A DNA stretch of 37,159 nt, from the IMG/VR virus record IMGVR_UViG_3300011113_000379, positions 1-37,159 of that record; one strand, given 5' to 3'. The translations under genes were made by a program, and so were the position numbers. Source of the DNA: a virus. A model generated the notes under the pieces. It did no database searches and was not told the DNA's origin. It was given only the letters and a program-made list of their open reading frames with translations. Of the stretch, positions 19,229-27,441 are shown in pieces (the first letter of the stretch is position 1; every line of letters begins with the position of its first letter).

Positions 19229-19894
19229 CTATATCCACCCGTCGGTGGCCCCGCTGTCTGTGAGGGTTGCTGAAAACGGCGCATCGATAGGCTGCGAACC
19301 TGATGCGCCGCGTGTTTTGTCGGACCCTGCGGGCGCGAAGATGGCACCCGTTACACCGGGCAACACTTCAATACCAAACTGTTTGCGGTTGCCGGTGATA
19401 GCCGGGGCCGTGAGCGTGCACGCGCCGTAAATGACGTACCGCACGTTTGGCACCGCCGTGGTGTTGCTGTTGATACGCTGGGTTGGGAATGCCCCACTAA
19501 CCCACGCCCAATCGCCCGTAACGCCGGGCTGGCTGGTGGTCACGTCTGCCAGGTTGTTCAGCAGCGCCCAGATGGCCCCGTTGTGGCTAACTGCAGCGGG
19601 CTTGGCTATGGCACCGGTCTGGCTGGCCCATGTGCCCTTGATGTTGGCGGTGGCGGCGGCGTTGGCTTCGCTCAGGGCTGCGGCGTTTTTGCTGGTTAGA
19701 GCACTGGTGGCGCTACCCTGCGCGTCCAGCGCGTTGTCGTAGCTGGCGTTGGCCAAGGCCAGCGTGTCGGGGGCTAGTTGGTTTACCTCCCAGTCAAGAA
19801 TAGACAGCTTGCGGGCGGTGAATGTGGCGCGGTCGCCCGGGTCGGGCAGTGGTAGCGATGGCGGGGTGACGGCCACGGGTACGGTGATGGTCAT
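19229..19894 (-). CDS. Tail fibre/tip protein
   Basis: This encodes 221 residues. Residues about 5-50 (PSLPLPDPGDRATFTARKLSILDWEVNQLAP) form a compact attachment segment seen at the start of short phage fibres. A helical alanine-rich stalk (about 50-90, ASYDNALDAQGSATSALTSK) and a beta-rich head follow (GAIWALLNNLADVTTSQPG, VRYVIYGACTLTAPA). It overlaps the preceding gene by four bases and precedes the glycine-rich adhesin by three. A trimeric fibre is inferred. Confidence 0.65.
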   Translation of the reverse strand: MTITVPVAVTPPSLPLPDPGDRATFTARKLSILDWEVNQLAPDTLALANASYDNALDAQGSATSALTSKNAAALSEANAAATANIKGTWASQTGAIAKPAAVSHNGAIWALLNNLADVTTSQPGVTGDWAWVSGAFPTQRINSNTTAVPNVRYVIYGACTLTAPAITGNRKQFGIEVLPGVTGAIFAPAGSDKTRGASGSQPIDAPFSATLTDSGATDGWI

Positions 19895-20814
19895 ATGATG
19901 CCTCTTACTTCAAGGGAAAGGGTTGCCAGGTCGCCTGCGGTTATGTCTGCCGACATGAGGCCAAAGGCGCTCAGGTAGTCAAAGCCGGGCTCTGTGGTGA
20001 TAACTACTGCGCAGGGCACGCCCAGCAGCTGGTAGACCACGTCTGCCACGGCCTGCGCTTCATATGCGGTGGTCATGACGCATTGGCCGCTGATGTTTTT
20101 CGCGGCCAGGCCGCGCACAATGGAGACCTCGCCCGTTGCGGTGTCGGTGTTGATGCGGCTGTAGTCCACCGGGCTTGCCTTAAAGCCTTTTTCTGGCAGG
20201 CCCAGGTCGTTAAAACTGCCCAGCGCCAGAATGCCGATCTGCGCCCAGCCGGTGATCACGCTGGCGGTAAGGGTGATTTCTACCTGGGCATCATCGGGGT
20301 ACAGGCCGCTCACGCGCAGGCTGTCCTGCTGGCGCGGGGTGCCAAACCAAAATTCCCACTCCAGATCCCCACTGAGGTAAAGGCTCAGGCTGGTGGTTAC
20401 ATCGTAGTAAGCGACCAGGCTGGTGGCGTTTTTGAGGACGATGCGGATGCTGTCGCCCACCAGGCCAAACAGGCTCAACCCGGTGATGATGCCGGGGCGT
20501 AGCGTGAGGGTGAGCGTGCCGTTTCTGCGGATGGCAGTGCTGCGGTACAGGTCAAACGCGGCCCACTTGTTGGTGGGGCGGGTGTCGCGCCAGCGGGTGG
20601 GGGTGGCCTCTGGCAGGCCTGCGTCTACGCCAGCAGCCAGTGCGGTGTATACGCGGTGGGTGCCGGTGCGGATGACTTCATTGCCAATGGAATAACTGGT
20701 GGCGGCGTTCCACACGGCCTCTGCCGGGCTGAGCGCGGTGTCAGGCTCGGCCACATTACTGGCCGTGAACATGGCATTGGTGATGGTGATGGGGGCTAGT
20801 ACCTGGGCTTTCAT
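19891..20814 (-). CDS. Tail-tip protein with carbohydrate-binding-like segment
   Basis: This encodes 307 residues, immediately after the tape measure (overlap ATGA), where distal tail or hub proteins belong. Residues about 33-80 carry W-N-A-A-T-S-Y-S-I-G-N-E-V with H-R-V-Y-T-A, a pattern like carbohydrate-binding module 5/12, followed by DTRPTNKWAAFD. The C-terminal half is beta-rich. This type occurs next to the tape measure in several siphophages lacking a gpJ-size fibre. It may be the main structural protein of a small tail tip. Confidence 0.7.
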   Translation of the reverse strand: MKAQVLAPITITNAMFTASNVAEPDTALSPAEAVWNAATSYSIGNEVIRTGTHRVYTALAAGVDAGLPEATPTRWRDTRPTNKWAAFDLYRSTAIRRNGTLTLTLRPGIITGLSLFGLVGDSIRIVLKNATSLVAYYDVTTSLSLYLSGDLEWEFWFGTPRQQDSLRVSGLYPDDAQVEITLTASVITGWAQIGILALGSFNDLGLPEKGFKASPVDYSRINTDTATGEVSIVRGLAAKNISGQCVMTTAYEAQAVADVVYQLLGVPCAVVITTEPGFDYLSAFGLMSADITAGDLATLSLEVRGII

Positions 20815-23800
20815 GTAATAACCTTTGTGCCGATGGGCTGGCCGCCTTTGCTGGCGGTGTCTAGCACCTGGGCGGTCTTGTTGCTGCTGGCGGCTATGCT
20901 GTTGTTGCTGGCGCGTATGCCCGCCATCTCTTCACGCAGGGCGCGCAGCTCTTCCAGCACGGCGGGGTCTGTGCTGCCGCCCAGCATGCTGCGGGTGTCG
21001 TTGGCGTTGAACACGCGGGCGCTGGGCATGTTGACCAGCTCGGGGCCCTCTTCGCCCACAATGGCCCAGCCGCCGCGGTGGTAGCCGCCGGCCGCAAAGC
21101 GGGGAATGGTCAGATTGGCACCCGCGCCGCCCACGCCTGCAACCTCGCCCAGGCTTTGGATGAGTCGGGCTATGAACAGGTCGCGCTGCACGCCGCTGGT
21201 GAATTGGTCTTTGCTGGCGGCCGATAGGCTGCGCACCAGCTCGGGCAGCTGCTGTGCGGCGGCCACGTTGCCGGCCTTGGCGCTGGCGGTTTCAATGACG
21301 AACTGTGCTTGCAATTTGGCAAAGCTGTCGGGGCCAGAGTCCAGCAGGGTGACGCGAAGGTCGCGCATGGCGTCCACAATGGCGGCTGTGGCTTCTTCCC
21401 ACGCGGTCAGGGCGGTGTCTGTTGCGTCCACGTAGGGTATGCCGCCGCTTTGGGTGGCGCCTGGCAGTGGGGCCACGGTGGGCGCGGCTTGCTGGGCCAC
21501 GGTTTCTACAGGCTTTACGCTGGCCAGCGTGTTGGCCGCGCGCACTGCGGCGGCGTATTGGGCGGCGCCCTGCTCTGTGCTGGTGTTGCCTGCAAGGCCG
21601 TCTACCGCGGCGCGTATGTCAGCGCGGGTGGCGCTGCGCAGTTGCTCGGTGGTTAGGTTGATGCCAGCGTTGGCCAGGTCGGCCTGCACTGTGCGATAGG
21701 TGTTGGCCTGCTGTTCGTCTTGGCTGTAAAAGTTTTGGTAGAAGCTGCCAAGCTGGGCCTGTGCGGTTTGCAAGTTACCAAACGCGGATACCAACGTAGA
21801 AGCGGCATTCGCCCCGGCCACCGACACATCAAACAGCGTGTAGCCCAGGTCGGCAAACATGGAGTTTGTGCCGGTAAGCTCTGTGCCCAAGCGCTGCAGG
21901 GTTTGGGCGGTGGTTTCGCCAACTCGCGCTACGCCGGTCAGCGCATTTCCATAGGCGGCGGCGGCTTGCTCGGCTTCAAAGCTAGATAGAGCTTCGTCAA
22001 TTGCGCGTTTTTGGCCCGCTGCGTCCAACCCGGTCAGGCTGACTTCAATATTTTTGGTAAAGCTGTTGATGGACTCGCTAGACAGGCCAAGCGCGTCTGC
22101 ATAGGCGCGGTTGCTGGCGGTGATGCGCTGCACGTTGCCGGCGATGTAATCGGCAACACCCTGGTCGGCAACGGACCAATCACGATTGATGGTGTTGCCA
22201 CCGCTCAAAATGCCACTGCTCGTCTGCGCGAACTCGTTATAGCGGCCCACGCTTCCGGAAGGTAAGCCGCTCGCGCCCCCAATTGTGGCGGTGAGGCCGT
22301 TGCCGCGTGACTCTACTTTGTAGCTTGATAAGCTGCTAAGTAGCCCAACGCCCAAGGCGATGGGGCCAAGCGCACCCGCAATAGACCCGAGACCCGAAGC
22401 GATCGACGCCGCAGTGCCCTCAGCAATAGAGGCTAGCCCACCTTCAATGGACAGGCCAATGGTGGAGCCAAAGCTGCTAACGGTAGCGCCAAAGTTCGCC
22501 GATGCAGCGCTACCAAACGCGCCAAAGGCAGAGCCAAAACCGGTGCCAGTGCCAAAGACGCTGCCGTCAAACAACCCTCCTGATCCGCCGAACCCACCGA
22601 AGCTACCGCCTCCAGCGGCTTGCAAAGCGGACGCTGCACCACCAGGAGGCCCGCCCACAACACTTGTGTATATCGGGAGTACCAGCTTCTTGATGGTCGC
22701 CTCATAGATCGCCGACAGCAGCGCCTTTTTCAGCGTGTCGCCAATCTTTTGCGCGGCGTTTCCGCCATCTGTGGCCCAGCTGGTGAACACGTCGCGGGCA
22801 ATGCGGTCGGTTTCTTCCCAGCCGCGTTTACGCTCATCGGCCTCGGCCTTGGCCGCCTCTATTGCCGTTTCTTTGGCCGCACCAGTGCGCAGCAGGGCAG
22901 CGCGCTCGCGCAGGGCTTTGGCCTCGGCCTTTATGGCTTCTGAGTATTCGCCGCTCAGGTCGATCTCATCGGCCGCCAGCAGTGCGCGCTCTTTGGCAAT
23001 GGCCATCTCCTCGAGGCGGGCAGCGCCCAGCTCGGCCACTGCTTCGGTACTGAGCCCAATGGCGGCCACGCGGTCGCGTTCTTTTTGGGTTTCGTCTTCG
23101 GCGTTGGCGGCGCGCTTTTGCTGTGCCTCTATCACATCGGCCAGCTTGCCCATGGCTTCCAGGGCAATATTGGCCTCATAAGCAGCCTTGACCATCTCGT
23201 TCATGGCCGGGTTGGTCTTCTCGTTGATGGCCGCCGCTGCGGACTCCATGTAGACCTTGAGGTCGGCCTGCGATTTGCTCAGATCCTGATTTTTTGCCAC
23301 CAGGTCTTGGCTGGCTTTGCCTGCGGCCTCCAGGGCCTTGGCCCATTCCTTGGCGGCCTCTTGCTCGCCGCGGAACTCGTTGCCCTTTTCTTTTTCAGAT
23401 CCACCCGCGCCGCTTGGCTTGGATATGGCAGCCGCTGCGGCCCTGATGGCGGCGCTGCTGGTGGTGGGCTTGGGCTTGTTGTCGGCTTCGGCCTTTTTGG
23501 CGTCTGCCTCCAGCATGGTGCGGTAGTTTTGAGTGACTTGCACCTCCTGGCGGCGCAGCTCTACAGCTTTTTCAAGCCGGGCAATGCGGGCCGTGTCGCC
23601 GGCGGCGCGGGCTTTGTCCAGCGCGCTCTCGGCTGCCATAAGCAGCTCCACGCCCTTGACCATCTCCACGTTGGCTTTGTAAAGGTCATCACCCGTGAGT
23701 AGGGTTTGAATGCCGGCCATGACGGCGGCAAACTTTCCACCTTCAATAGAAGCCTCGGCCATAGCCTTGACGGTAGCACCCAGGCCTTTGACCAGGTCAC

Positions 23801-24497
23801 CAGCCAGGGTTACAAACAGGCCTTGGCCTGCAAGGTTGATCTTGGCAATGTTGTCGTTGAACTCTTCGGCGTTCTTTGCAAAATCTGCGCCCAGAACGAT
23901 GCCGAGTTTTTTGGCCTCGTCTCCCATTTCGCCCAAGCCTTGTGCGCCGGCGTTGAGAAGCGGTATCAGATCAGCGCCGGCCTTGCCAAAAGCAGCCACC
24001 GCAATGGCGTTTTTATCGGCGTTGTCGCCACTCTCGGCAAAGCGGTCGGCCAGCTGGGCCAGCACTTTGTCTGCGCTGACTACGTTGCCCGCTACGTCTT
24101 TTACGCTGATACCAAGGGACTTAAAAAGCGCAGCCTGCTCTGCGCTGCCATTGGCGGCGGCGCTGATGTTGAGGTTGAGCTTTTTGAGGCCGGTGGCCAG
24201 TGCCTCGGTAGACACATCAGACAGGCCGGCCGCGTAGTTGAGCTTGCTTAGCGACTCTACAGCCACGCCGGTTTTCTGGCTGAGCTTGTTGAAGCTGTCG
24301 GCCAGGTCAATGGATTCTTTGATCTTGGCACCGAAGCTGATGACAGACAAGCCCGCCACCGCTGCGCCACCCAGGGCGGCAAAGCCTGCGCCAACAGAAG
24401 CCACGGAGCTTTGCAGCTTGCCGGCCTCTGATGCAACCTTGCCAAAGACGCTGCTTGCCTCGTCGGTGGCCTTGATCTTGATGCCTATGTCAGCCAT
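20811..24497 (-). CDS. Tail tape measure protein
   Basis: This encodes 1228 residues, by far the longest gene, starting 12 bases after the GT stop. The N-terminal third has tape-measure features (GIKIKATDEASSVFGKV, then a glycine-rich hydrophobic segment GAGFAALGGAAVAGLSVISFG). Long charged helices follow at about 300-600, and a hydrophobic glycine-rich region at about 640-760 may insert into the host membrane during DNA entry. At the usual 1.5 angstrom per residue the tail would be about 180 nm. The C-terminal end has FAAGGYHRGGWAIVGEEGPEL, a block found near the end of many tape measure proteins. Confidence 0.9.
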   Translation of the reverse strand: MADIGIKIKATDEASSVFGKVASEAGKLQSSVASVGAGFAALGGAAVAGLSVISFGAKIKESIDLADSFNKLSQKTGVAVESLSKLNYAAGLSDVSTEALATGLKKLNLNISAAANGSAEQAALFKSLGISVKDVAGNVVSADKVLAQLADRFAESGDNADKNAIAVAAFGKAGADLIPLLNAGAQGLGEMGDEAKKLGIVLGADFAKNAEEFNDNIAKINLAGQGLFVTLAGDLVKGLGATVKAMAEASIEGGKFAAVMAGIQTLLTGDDLYKANVEMVKGVELLMAAESALDKARAAGDTARIARLEKAVELRRQEVQVTQNYRTMLEADAKKAEADNKPKPTTSSAAIRAAAAAISKPSGAGGSEKEKGNEFRGEQEAAKEWAKALEAAGKASQDLVAKNQDLSKSQADLKVYMESAAAAINEKTNPAMNEMVKAAYEANIALEAMGKLADVIEAQQKRAANAEDETQKERDRVAAIGLSTEAVAELGAARLEEMAIAKERALLAADEIDLSGEYSEAIKAEAKALRERAALLRTGAAKETAIEAAKAEADERKRGWEETDRIARDVFTSWATDGGNAAQKIGDTLKKALLSAIYEATIKKLVLPIYTSVVGGPPGGAASALQAAGGGSFGGFGGSGGLFDGSVFGTGTGFGSAFGAFGSAASANFGATVSSFGSTIGLSIEGGLASIAEGTAASIASGLGSIAGALGPIALGVGLLSSLSSYKVESRGNGLTATIGGASGLPSGSVGRYNEFAQTSSGILSGGNTINRDWSVADQGVADYIAGNVQRITASNRAYADALGLSSESINSFTKNIEVSLTGLDAAGQKRAIDEALSSFEAEQAAAAYGNALTGVARVGETTAQTLQRLGTELTGTNSMFADLGYTLFDVSVAGANAASTLVSAFGNLQTAQAQLGSFYQNFYSQDEQQANTYRTVQADLANAGINLTTEQLRSATRADIRAAVDGLAGNTSTEQGAAQYAAAVRAANTLASVKPVETVAQQAAPTVAPLPGATQSGGIPYVDATDTALTAWEEATAAIVDAMRDLRVTLLDSGPDSFAKLQAQFVIETASAKAGNVAAAQQLPELVRSLSAASKDQFTSGVQRDLFIARLIQSLGEVAGVGGAGANLTIPRFAAGGYHRGGWAIVGEEGPELVNMPSARVFNANDTRSMLGGSTDPAVLEELRALREEMAGIRASNNSIAASSNKTAQVLDTASKGGQPIGTKVIT

Positions 24498-24509
24498 GGC
24501 GCAGCCTTA

Positions 24510-24890
24510 TTAACGTGGGGTGTTGGCGCGCTCTTGCTCGGCAAGCTCTGCCCTGGCTTCAAGCGTGGCGCGCTCGGCTGCGCGTATGCAGGCATAGACC
24601 TCGCGGCGCTCTTCGCCATCAAGGCCCAGCTCGTCCAGATGGGCGCGCACGCCTGCGTAATCCAAGCCCGTGGGCCCGCCCATGCCGTGGCGCCACTGGC
24701 TTTGAAGGTCGCACCAAATGCCCCATGCGGCAACATTGCAGGGCCACAGATACACCAGCTCATCAGGCTCGGCCTCTGGAGACGAGGCGGCAATGATGGC
24801 GGCGATAAACGGGTTGGCCTGGTCATTCGCTTGGGGTTGGTTCTTTGGTTTTTGCAGTGCCAGCGCTCGGGCGAGCGCGGCTAGTTTTTT
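24510..24890 (-). CDS. T-domain (DUF1799-like) of tail assembly chaperone GT, made by -1 frameshift
   Basis: This frame has no good start of its own. Read from the slippery site it adds about 124 residues (LAALARALALQKP... to the end) to gpG, making a GT protein of about 237 residues. The segment ELVYLWPCNVAAWGIWCDLQSQWRHGMGG is typical of DUF1799-like proteins that occupy the lambda T position. GT brings tube subunits to the tape measure during tail assembly and is not in the virion. It overlaps gpG by a few bases and precedes the tape measure gene. Confidence 0.8.
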   Translation of the reverse strand, partial: KKLAALARALALQKPKNQPQANDQANPFIAAIIAASSPEAEPDELVYLWPCNVAAWGIWCDLQSQWRHGMGGPTGLDYAGVRAHLDELGLDGEERREVYACIRAAERATLEARAELAEQERANTPR

Positions 24891-25222
24891 GCGCGCACTC
24901 CAGACTGCTCGCGGTAGCACTTGTAGGTGACGTACAGCAGGCCGGAAATCTTGTTGCAGCGCTCTTCAAACTCGTCTTGCGAGAATGGGACCACGGTGCC
25001 TGCGTCATCTTTGACCTTGGACCAGTCTGTGGCGACGGACAACATGAAGCGCATGATGCTGGGGGCGCTAAAGTCGTTGTTAAGCGCTTCATCTGCCTCA
25101 TCGCCGGTTAGGCGTTTGCAGTTGAGCAGGAAGTCGATATCTTTTGCGACGCCGTGCTCATCGTTGTAAACGCCCTTTACGTTGACGCCTACGATGTTGC
25201 CGATAGTGGATTTGAGTGCCAT
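24881..25222 (-). CDS. Tail assembly chaperone gpG-like
   Basis: This encodes 113 residues, acidic and helical (LTGDEADEALNNDFSAPSIMRFML, EEFEERCNKISGLLYVTYKCYREQ), between tail tube and tape measure, as lambda G. The reading frame ends AAA-AAC-TAG, where a -1 slip continues into the T frame. In lambda-like phages G is needed in excess over GT; the frameshift fixes that ratio. Confidence 0.85.
   Translation of the reverse strand: MALKSTIGNIVGVNVKGVYNDEHGVAKDIDFLLNCKRLTGDEADEALNNDFSAPSIMRFMLSVATDWSKVKDDAGTVVPFSQDEFEERCNKISGLLYVTYKCYREQSGVRAKN
24884..24890 (-). other. Programmed -1 frameshift site A-AAA-AAC
   Basis: On the minus strand the end of G reads GCA-AAA-AAC-TAG. A-AAA-AAC is a canonical X-XXY-YYZ heptamer, placed directly before the stop. 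The overlapping T frame is exactly -1 relative to G (frame offset checked from coordinates). Conserved G/GT frameshifting is known across long-tailed phages. Confidence 0.85.
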
Positions 25223-25351
25223 GGAAATGCCCGATCTTTAAAAAACGGCCCGATGTTGATAACGACTAAAGGGGCGCACGGCGTGCCAAGCTCGGGCAAA
25301 ACCGGGCGGGTGGAAAATAGTGGAAAACCACCCTGCCGTGCGCTTGCTCGG
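25223..25351 (-). other. Structured intergenic spacer between tail tube and G genes
   Basis: GCGCACGGC (25274-25282) is a perfect 9-bp inverted match of GCCGTGCGC (25335-25343). Inside it, GGGTGG (25308-25313) pairs with CCACCC (25328-25333). On the minus-strand mRNA this gives two nested stems between the very highly expressed tube gene and the low-need chaperone. No T run follows, so it is more likely a processing or partial-attenuation element than a terminator. Confidence 0.45.
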
Positions 25352-25999
25352 TTACGTTGCGTAGCTGATGGAGCGGCCCAACACGGTGACGGCTGCGTCT
25401 ACGGTGTTGACCTGGTTGTTGTTGAGCTTGGGATACTCGCTGACGCTCATATAGCCGTAGCCATATGTAGTGCCGCCACCAGAAATGACCTGCTTAATGG
25501 CAACCTTGGACAGCGCGCGGCTGATGCCCACCATGGTGATAAACGCGGCTTGCGATGCGTCATGCGCCAGCGACAATGTGACGCTGGTGGCGTTGAAGCC
25601 TGTTGGCACGTTGACGGCGTTGCGCTTGGCCAGGGGCGTGACGGTGGTGAACCGTGTGTCGCCACCCGATGCGGAAATGGTCAGCACTTGCGGGATGGCC
25701 GTAAATGCGCTGAGCTTTTGCGTGGTGCCGGTGCCGGTGCCCGCTGGGTAAAACGAGGTGCTGGATGCGTCCAGGCCTTGCAGGCTGAAGCTGTTGGCGT
25801 CGATAACGGTGACGCGGTACACGCTGTCTGTGGCGTCTTCCCAGCCGCTGGTAAAGAGGACTTCATCATTGGTGACGTAGCCGTGGGCGGTGCTGGTGCA
25901 AACCGCTGGGTTTGCGTTGGTGACGGCAGTGACAGTCTTGGCGCTGGCCAAGGTGTTGGAAAACTGGATCGACGATCCCTCTGCAAAAAAATAAGCCAT
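25352..25999 (-). CDS. Major tail tube protein
   Basis: This encodes 215 residues, starting MAYFFAEGSSIQFSN, with GAG upstream. It is a beta-rich protein with an inserted domain (about 30-90: TAHGYVTNDEVLFTSGW, a Big/Ig-like or ubiquitin-activating-like 'H-G-Y-V-T-N-D-E-V' fold often found in tube proteins). The C-terminal part has the tube hallmark of strands with small polar residues (SVTLSLAHDASQAAFITM; GYGYMSVSEYPKL). It forms stacked hexamers around the tape measure. The order terminator-tube-G-GT-TMP is the standard lambda/HK97 order. Confidence 0.8.
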   Translation of the reverse strand: MAYFFAEGSSIQFSNTLASAKTVTAVTNANPAVCTSTAHGYVTNDEVLFTSGWEDATDSVYRVTVIDANSFSLQGLDASSTSFYPAGTGTGTTQKLSAFTAIPQVLTISASGGDTRFTTVTPLAKRNAVNVPTGFNATSVTLSLAHDASQAAFITMVGISRALSKVAIKQVISGGGTTYGYGYMSVSEYPKLNNNQVNTVDAAVTVLGRSISYAT

Positions 26000-26026
26000 G
26001 GTAGTGGGCTCCTGTGTGGGGTTTGG

Positions 26027-26464
26027 TTATGAAAACGTGGCGCCCGTGCTGCGTTGCAGGGCGTTGAATACAAAGGTGGCGCAGGCGGTTTGCTCGGCGT
26101 CGGCGTCAAAATCCCAGGTGAGTGACTGCGCCTGCAGCGAGACCACTACCCCGCCAAGGGTGGGGTCTGCCATGAGGCGGGCATACACTGCCTCTACCAA
26201 TGAGTCCACCGCCAGATCGGGCGTGGTGGCTGCGCTTGTCCGGGCGTAGCACTCCACGGCAATGGCGCTGGTCCAGCTCACCGGTAGATTGGGATTGAGG
26301 GCCGGGGCCGATGCCTCTGACTGCAGCGGGCGAACCACTACAGCCAAGGGCTGGGCCTGGGCGATGGGGCGCAGGCGCACGCGGGCGATCTGCGTGCACA
26401 CGGGTGTGCCACTGCTGAGGGCCGCCACTATGGCGGCCACTGCGGCGCTCACCCGCGTGGTCAT
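26027..26464 (-). CDS. Tail terminator protein (gpU-like)
   Basis: This encodes 145 residues. The mixture of an N-terminal helix (VSAAVAAIVAALSS), beta strands and the segment LAVDSLVEAVYARLMADPTLGGVV (about 85-108) resembles gpU-type tail terminator proteins, which cap the tube and bind the head connector. It lies directly before the tube gene and overlaps the preceding connector gene by ATGA. Confidence 0.7.
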   Translation of the reverse strand: MTTRVSAAVAAIVAALSSGTPVCTQIARVRLRPIAQAQPLAVVVRPLQSEASAPALNPNLPVSWTSAIAVECYARTSAATTPDLAVDSLVEAVYARLMADPTLGGVVVSLQAQSLTWDFDADAEQTACATFVFNALQRSTGATFS

Positions 26465-26766
26465 GCTGCAAGCTCCAGCACCAGCATGCTGATGCCACTG
26501 CCGTCTGGCTGGTGCTCTGCTACCAGGTAGCTGCCCAGGCCATGGCCTGCGGTGATGACCACTGCGGTGCCAACAGGGTCGGCAGGCACGGCGGTGTCTG
26601 GCAGGGTGATGGATGGCTGGCTGCTGGCCATGCCCAGTGCGCCAACATTGCCCGGTGCATAAGGGCCTGAGTATTGAACACCCACACCCGCAACGCCGCC
26701 CACGGTGGCGATGCTCACGCCAACGCTTTCAGCGCTGAAAAAGGGTGTAAGGTCTTCAACAAACAT
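26461..26766 (-). CDS. Head-tail connector protein (gpFII-like)
   Basis: This encodes 101 residues, beginning MFVEDLTPFFSAESVGV, a start shared by head-tail joining proteins of the lambda FII class (short beta barrel of about 100-115 residues). A second half with GTAVVITAGHGLGSYLVAEHQPDG fits strands of the barrel. It is encoded between capsid and tail terminator, the usual position for the stopper. Confidence 0.75.
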   Translation of the reverse strand: MFVEDLTPFFSAESVGVSIATVGGVAGVGVQYSGPYAPGNVGALGMASSQPSITLPDTAVPADPVGTAVVITAGHGLGSYLVAEHQPDGSGISMLVLELAA

Positions 26767-26775
26767 GGCGCTTGC

Positions 26776-27144
26776 TTAGACGGATTTAGGTACGCCAGAC
26801 ATGGTGACGCCAACCACCTGCGGGCCAGTGACCACGGTGCCCAGGTAGCGCACGTAGCGGCGCACTTGCTTGCTCTGGAAAACCAGAGTTTTTGTGTCTG
26901 CCGTGGTGGTGCTTTGGGTGAACGTGAGGCCTGCCACATCGGCAAAGCTGGAGTTGTCTGCGCTGTCTTGGATCTTGCCGTCCAGCGTGCCAGTGCTTAC
27001 GCCGTGGTTTTGCGTGACCAGCATGGGGCCTTCATATGCCAGCAGGTCGACACCGGTGCCGGTAGCGGCGGCGGTGTTGGCGGCAGATACGGCGGCCAGT
27101 AGGGTGGTCGTTGTAGAGTTGCCGGGGAAGTTGAATTGGCTCAT
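26776..27144 (-). CDS. Structural protein downstream of capsid, possible decoration or connector
   Basis: This encodes 122 residues, serine/threonine-rich and beta-rich: NFPGNSTTTTLLAAVSAANT at the front, QVRRYVRYLGTVVTGPQVV near the end. It resembles capsid-cluster proteins of unknown role in Burkholderiales phages. Possible roles are head decoration or a connector subunit. It overlaps the preceding small gene by ATGA. Confidence 0.6.
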   Translation of the reverse strand: MSQFNFPGNSTTTTLLAAVSAANTAAATGTGVDLLAYEGPMLVTQNHGVSTGTLDGKIQDSADNSSFADVAGLTFTQSTTTADTKTLVFQSKQVRRYVRYLGTVVTGPQVVGVTMSGVPKSV

Positions 27145-27371
27145 GGGGTTGTCTCCTCGGTGGCCTTGGGTTTCTTGGCTGCGGGTTTGGTGGGCTCGGC
27201 GGCGGGCTCGCCTGGGGTGACCTTGTTGGCGGCCAGCAGGGCGGCGGCTTCGGCCTTGGTGAGCTGCACTGCGGCGCCCACTGCCACTACATCACCCGCC
27301 CAAAAAAATGCGCGGGTGACGGTGTAGGGCGCAGGGGTGTCGGCTGCGGTGGGGTTTTTGGTGACTGCCAT
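27141..27371 (-). CDS. Small head protein
   Basis: This encodes 76 residues from ATG 27371 (upstream in-frame extension overlaps the capsid gene and is rejected). A compact part FWAGDVVAVGAAVQLTKAEAAALLAANKV with a LTKAEAAALLAANKV helix is followed by a lysine/proline tail (KPAAKKPKATEETTP). Small proteins of this size and design follow the capsid gene in many HK97-like phages and are probably head-completion or accessory head proteins. Confidence 0.65.
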   Translation of the reverse strand: MAVTKNPTAADTPAPYTVTRAFFWAGDVVAVGAAVQLTKAEAAALLAANKVTPGEPAAEPTKPAAKKPKATEETTP

Positions 27372-27441
27372 TGCGGTGTGTCCTTGGGTTGGCCTGTGGG
27401 CGCTGCACGGGCCTGCCTTGCGGCTGGCCCGGTGCGGTGCT

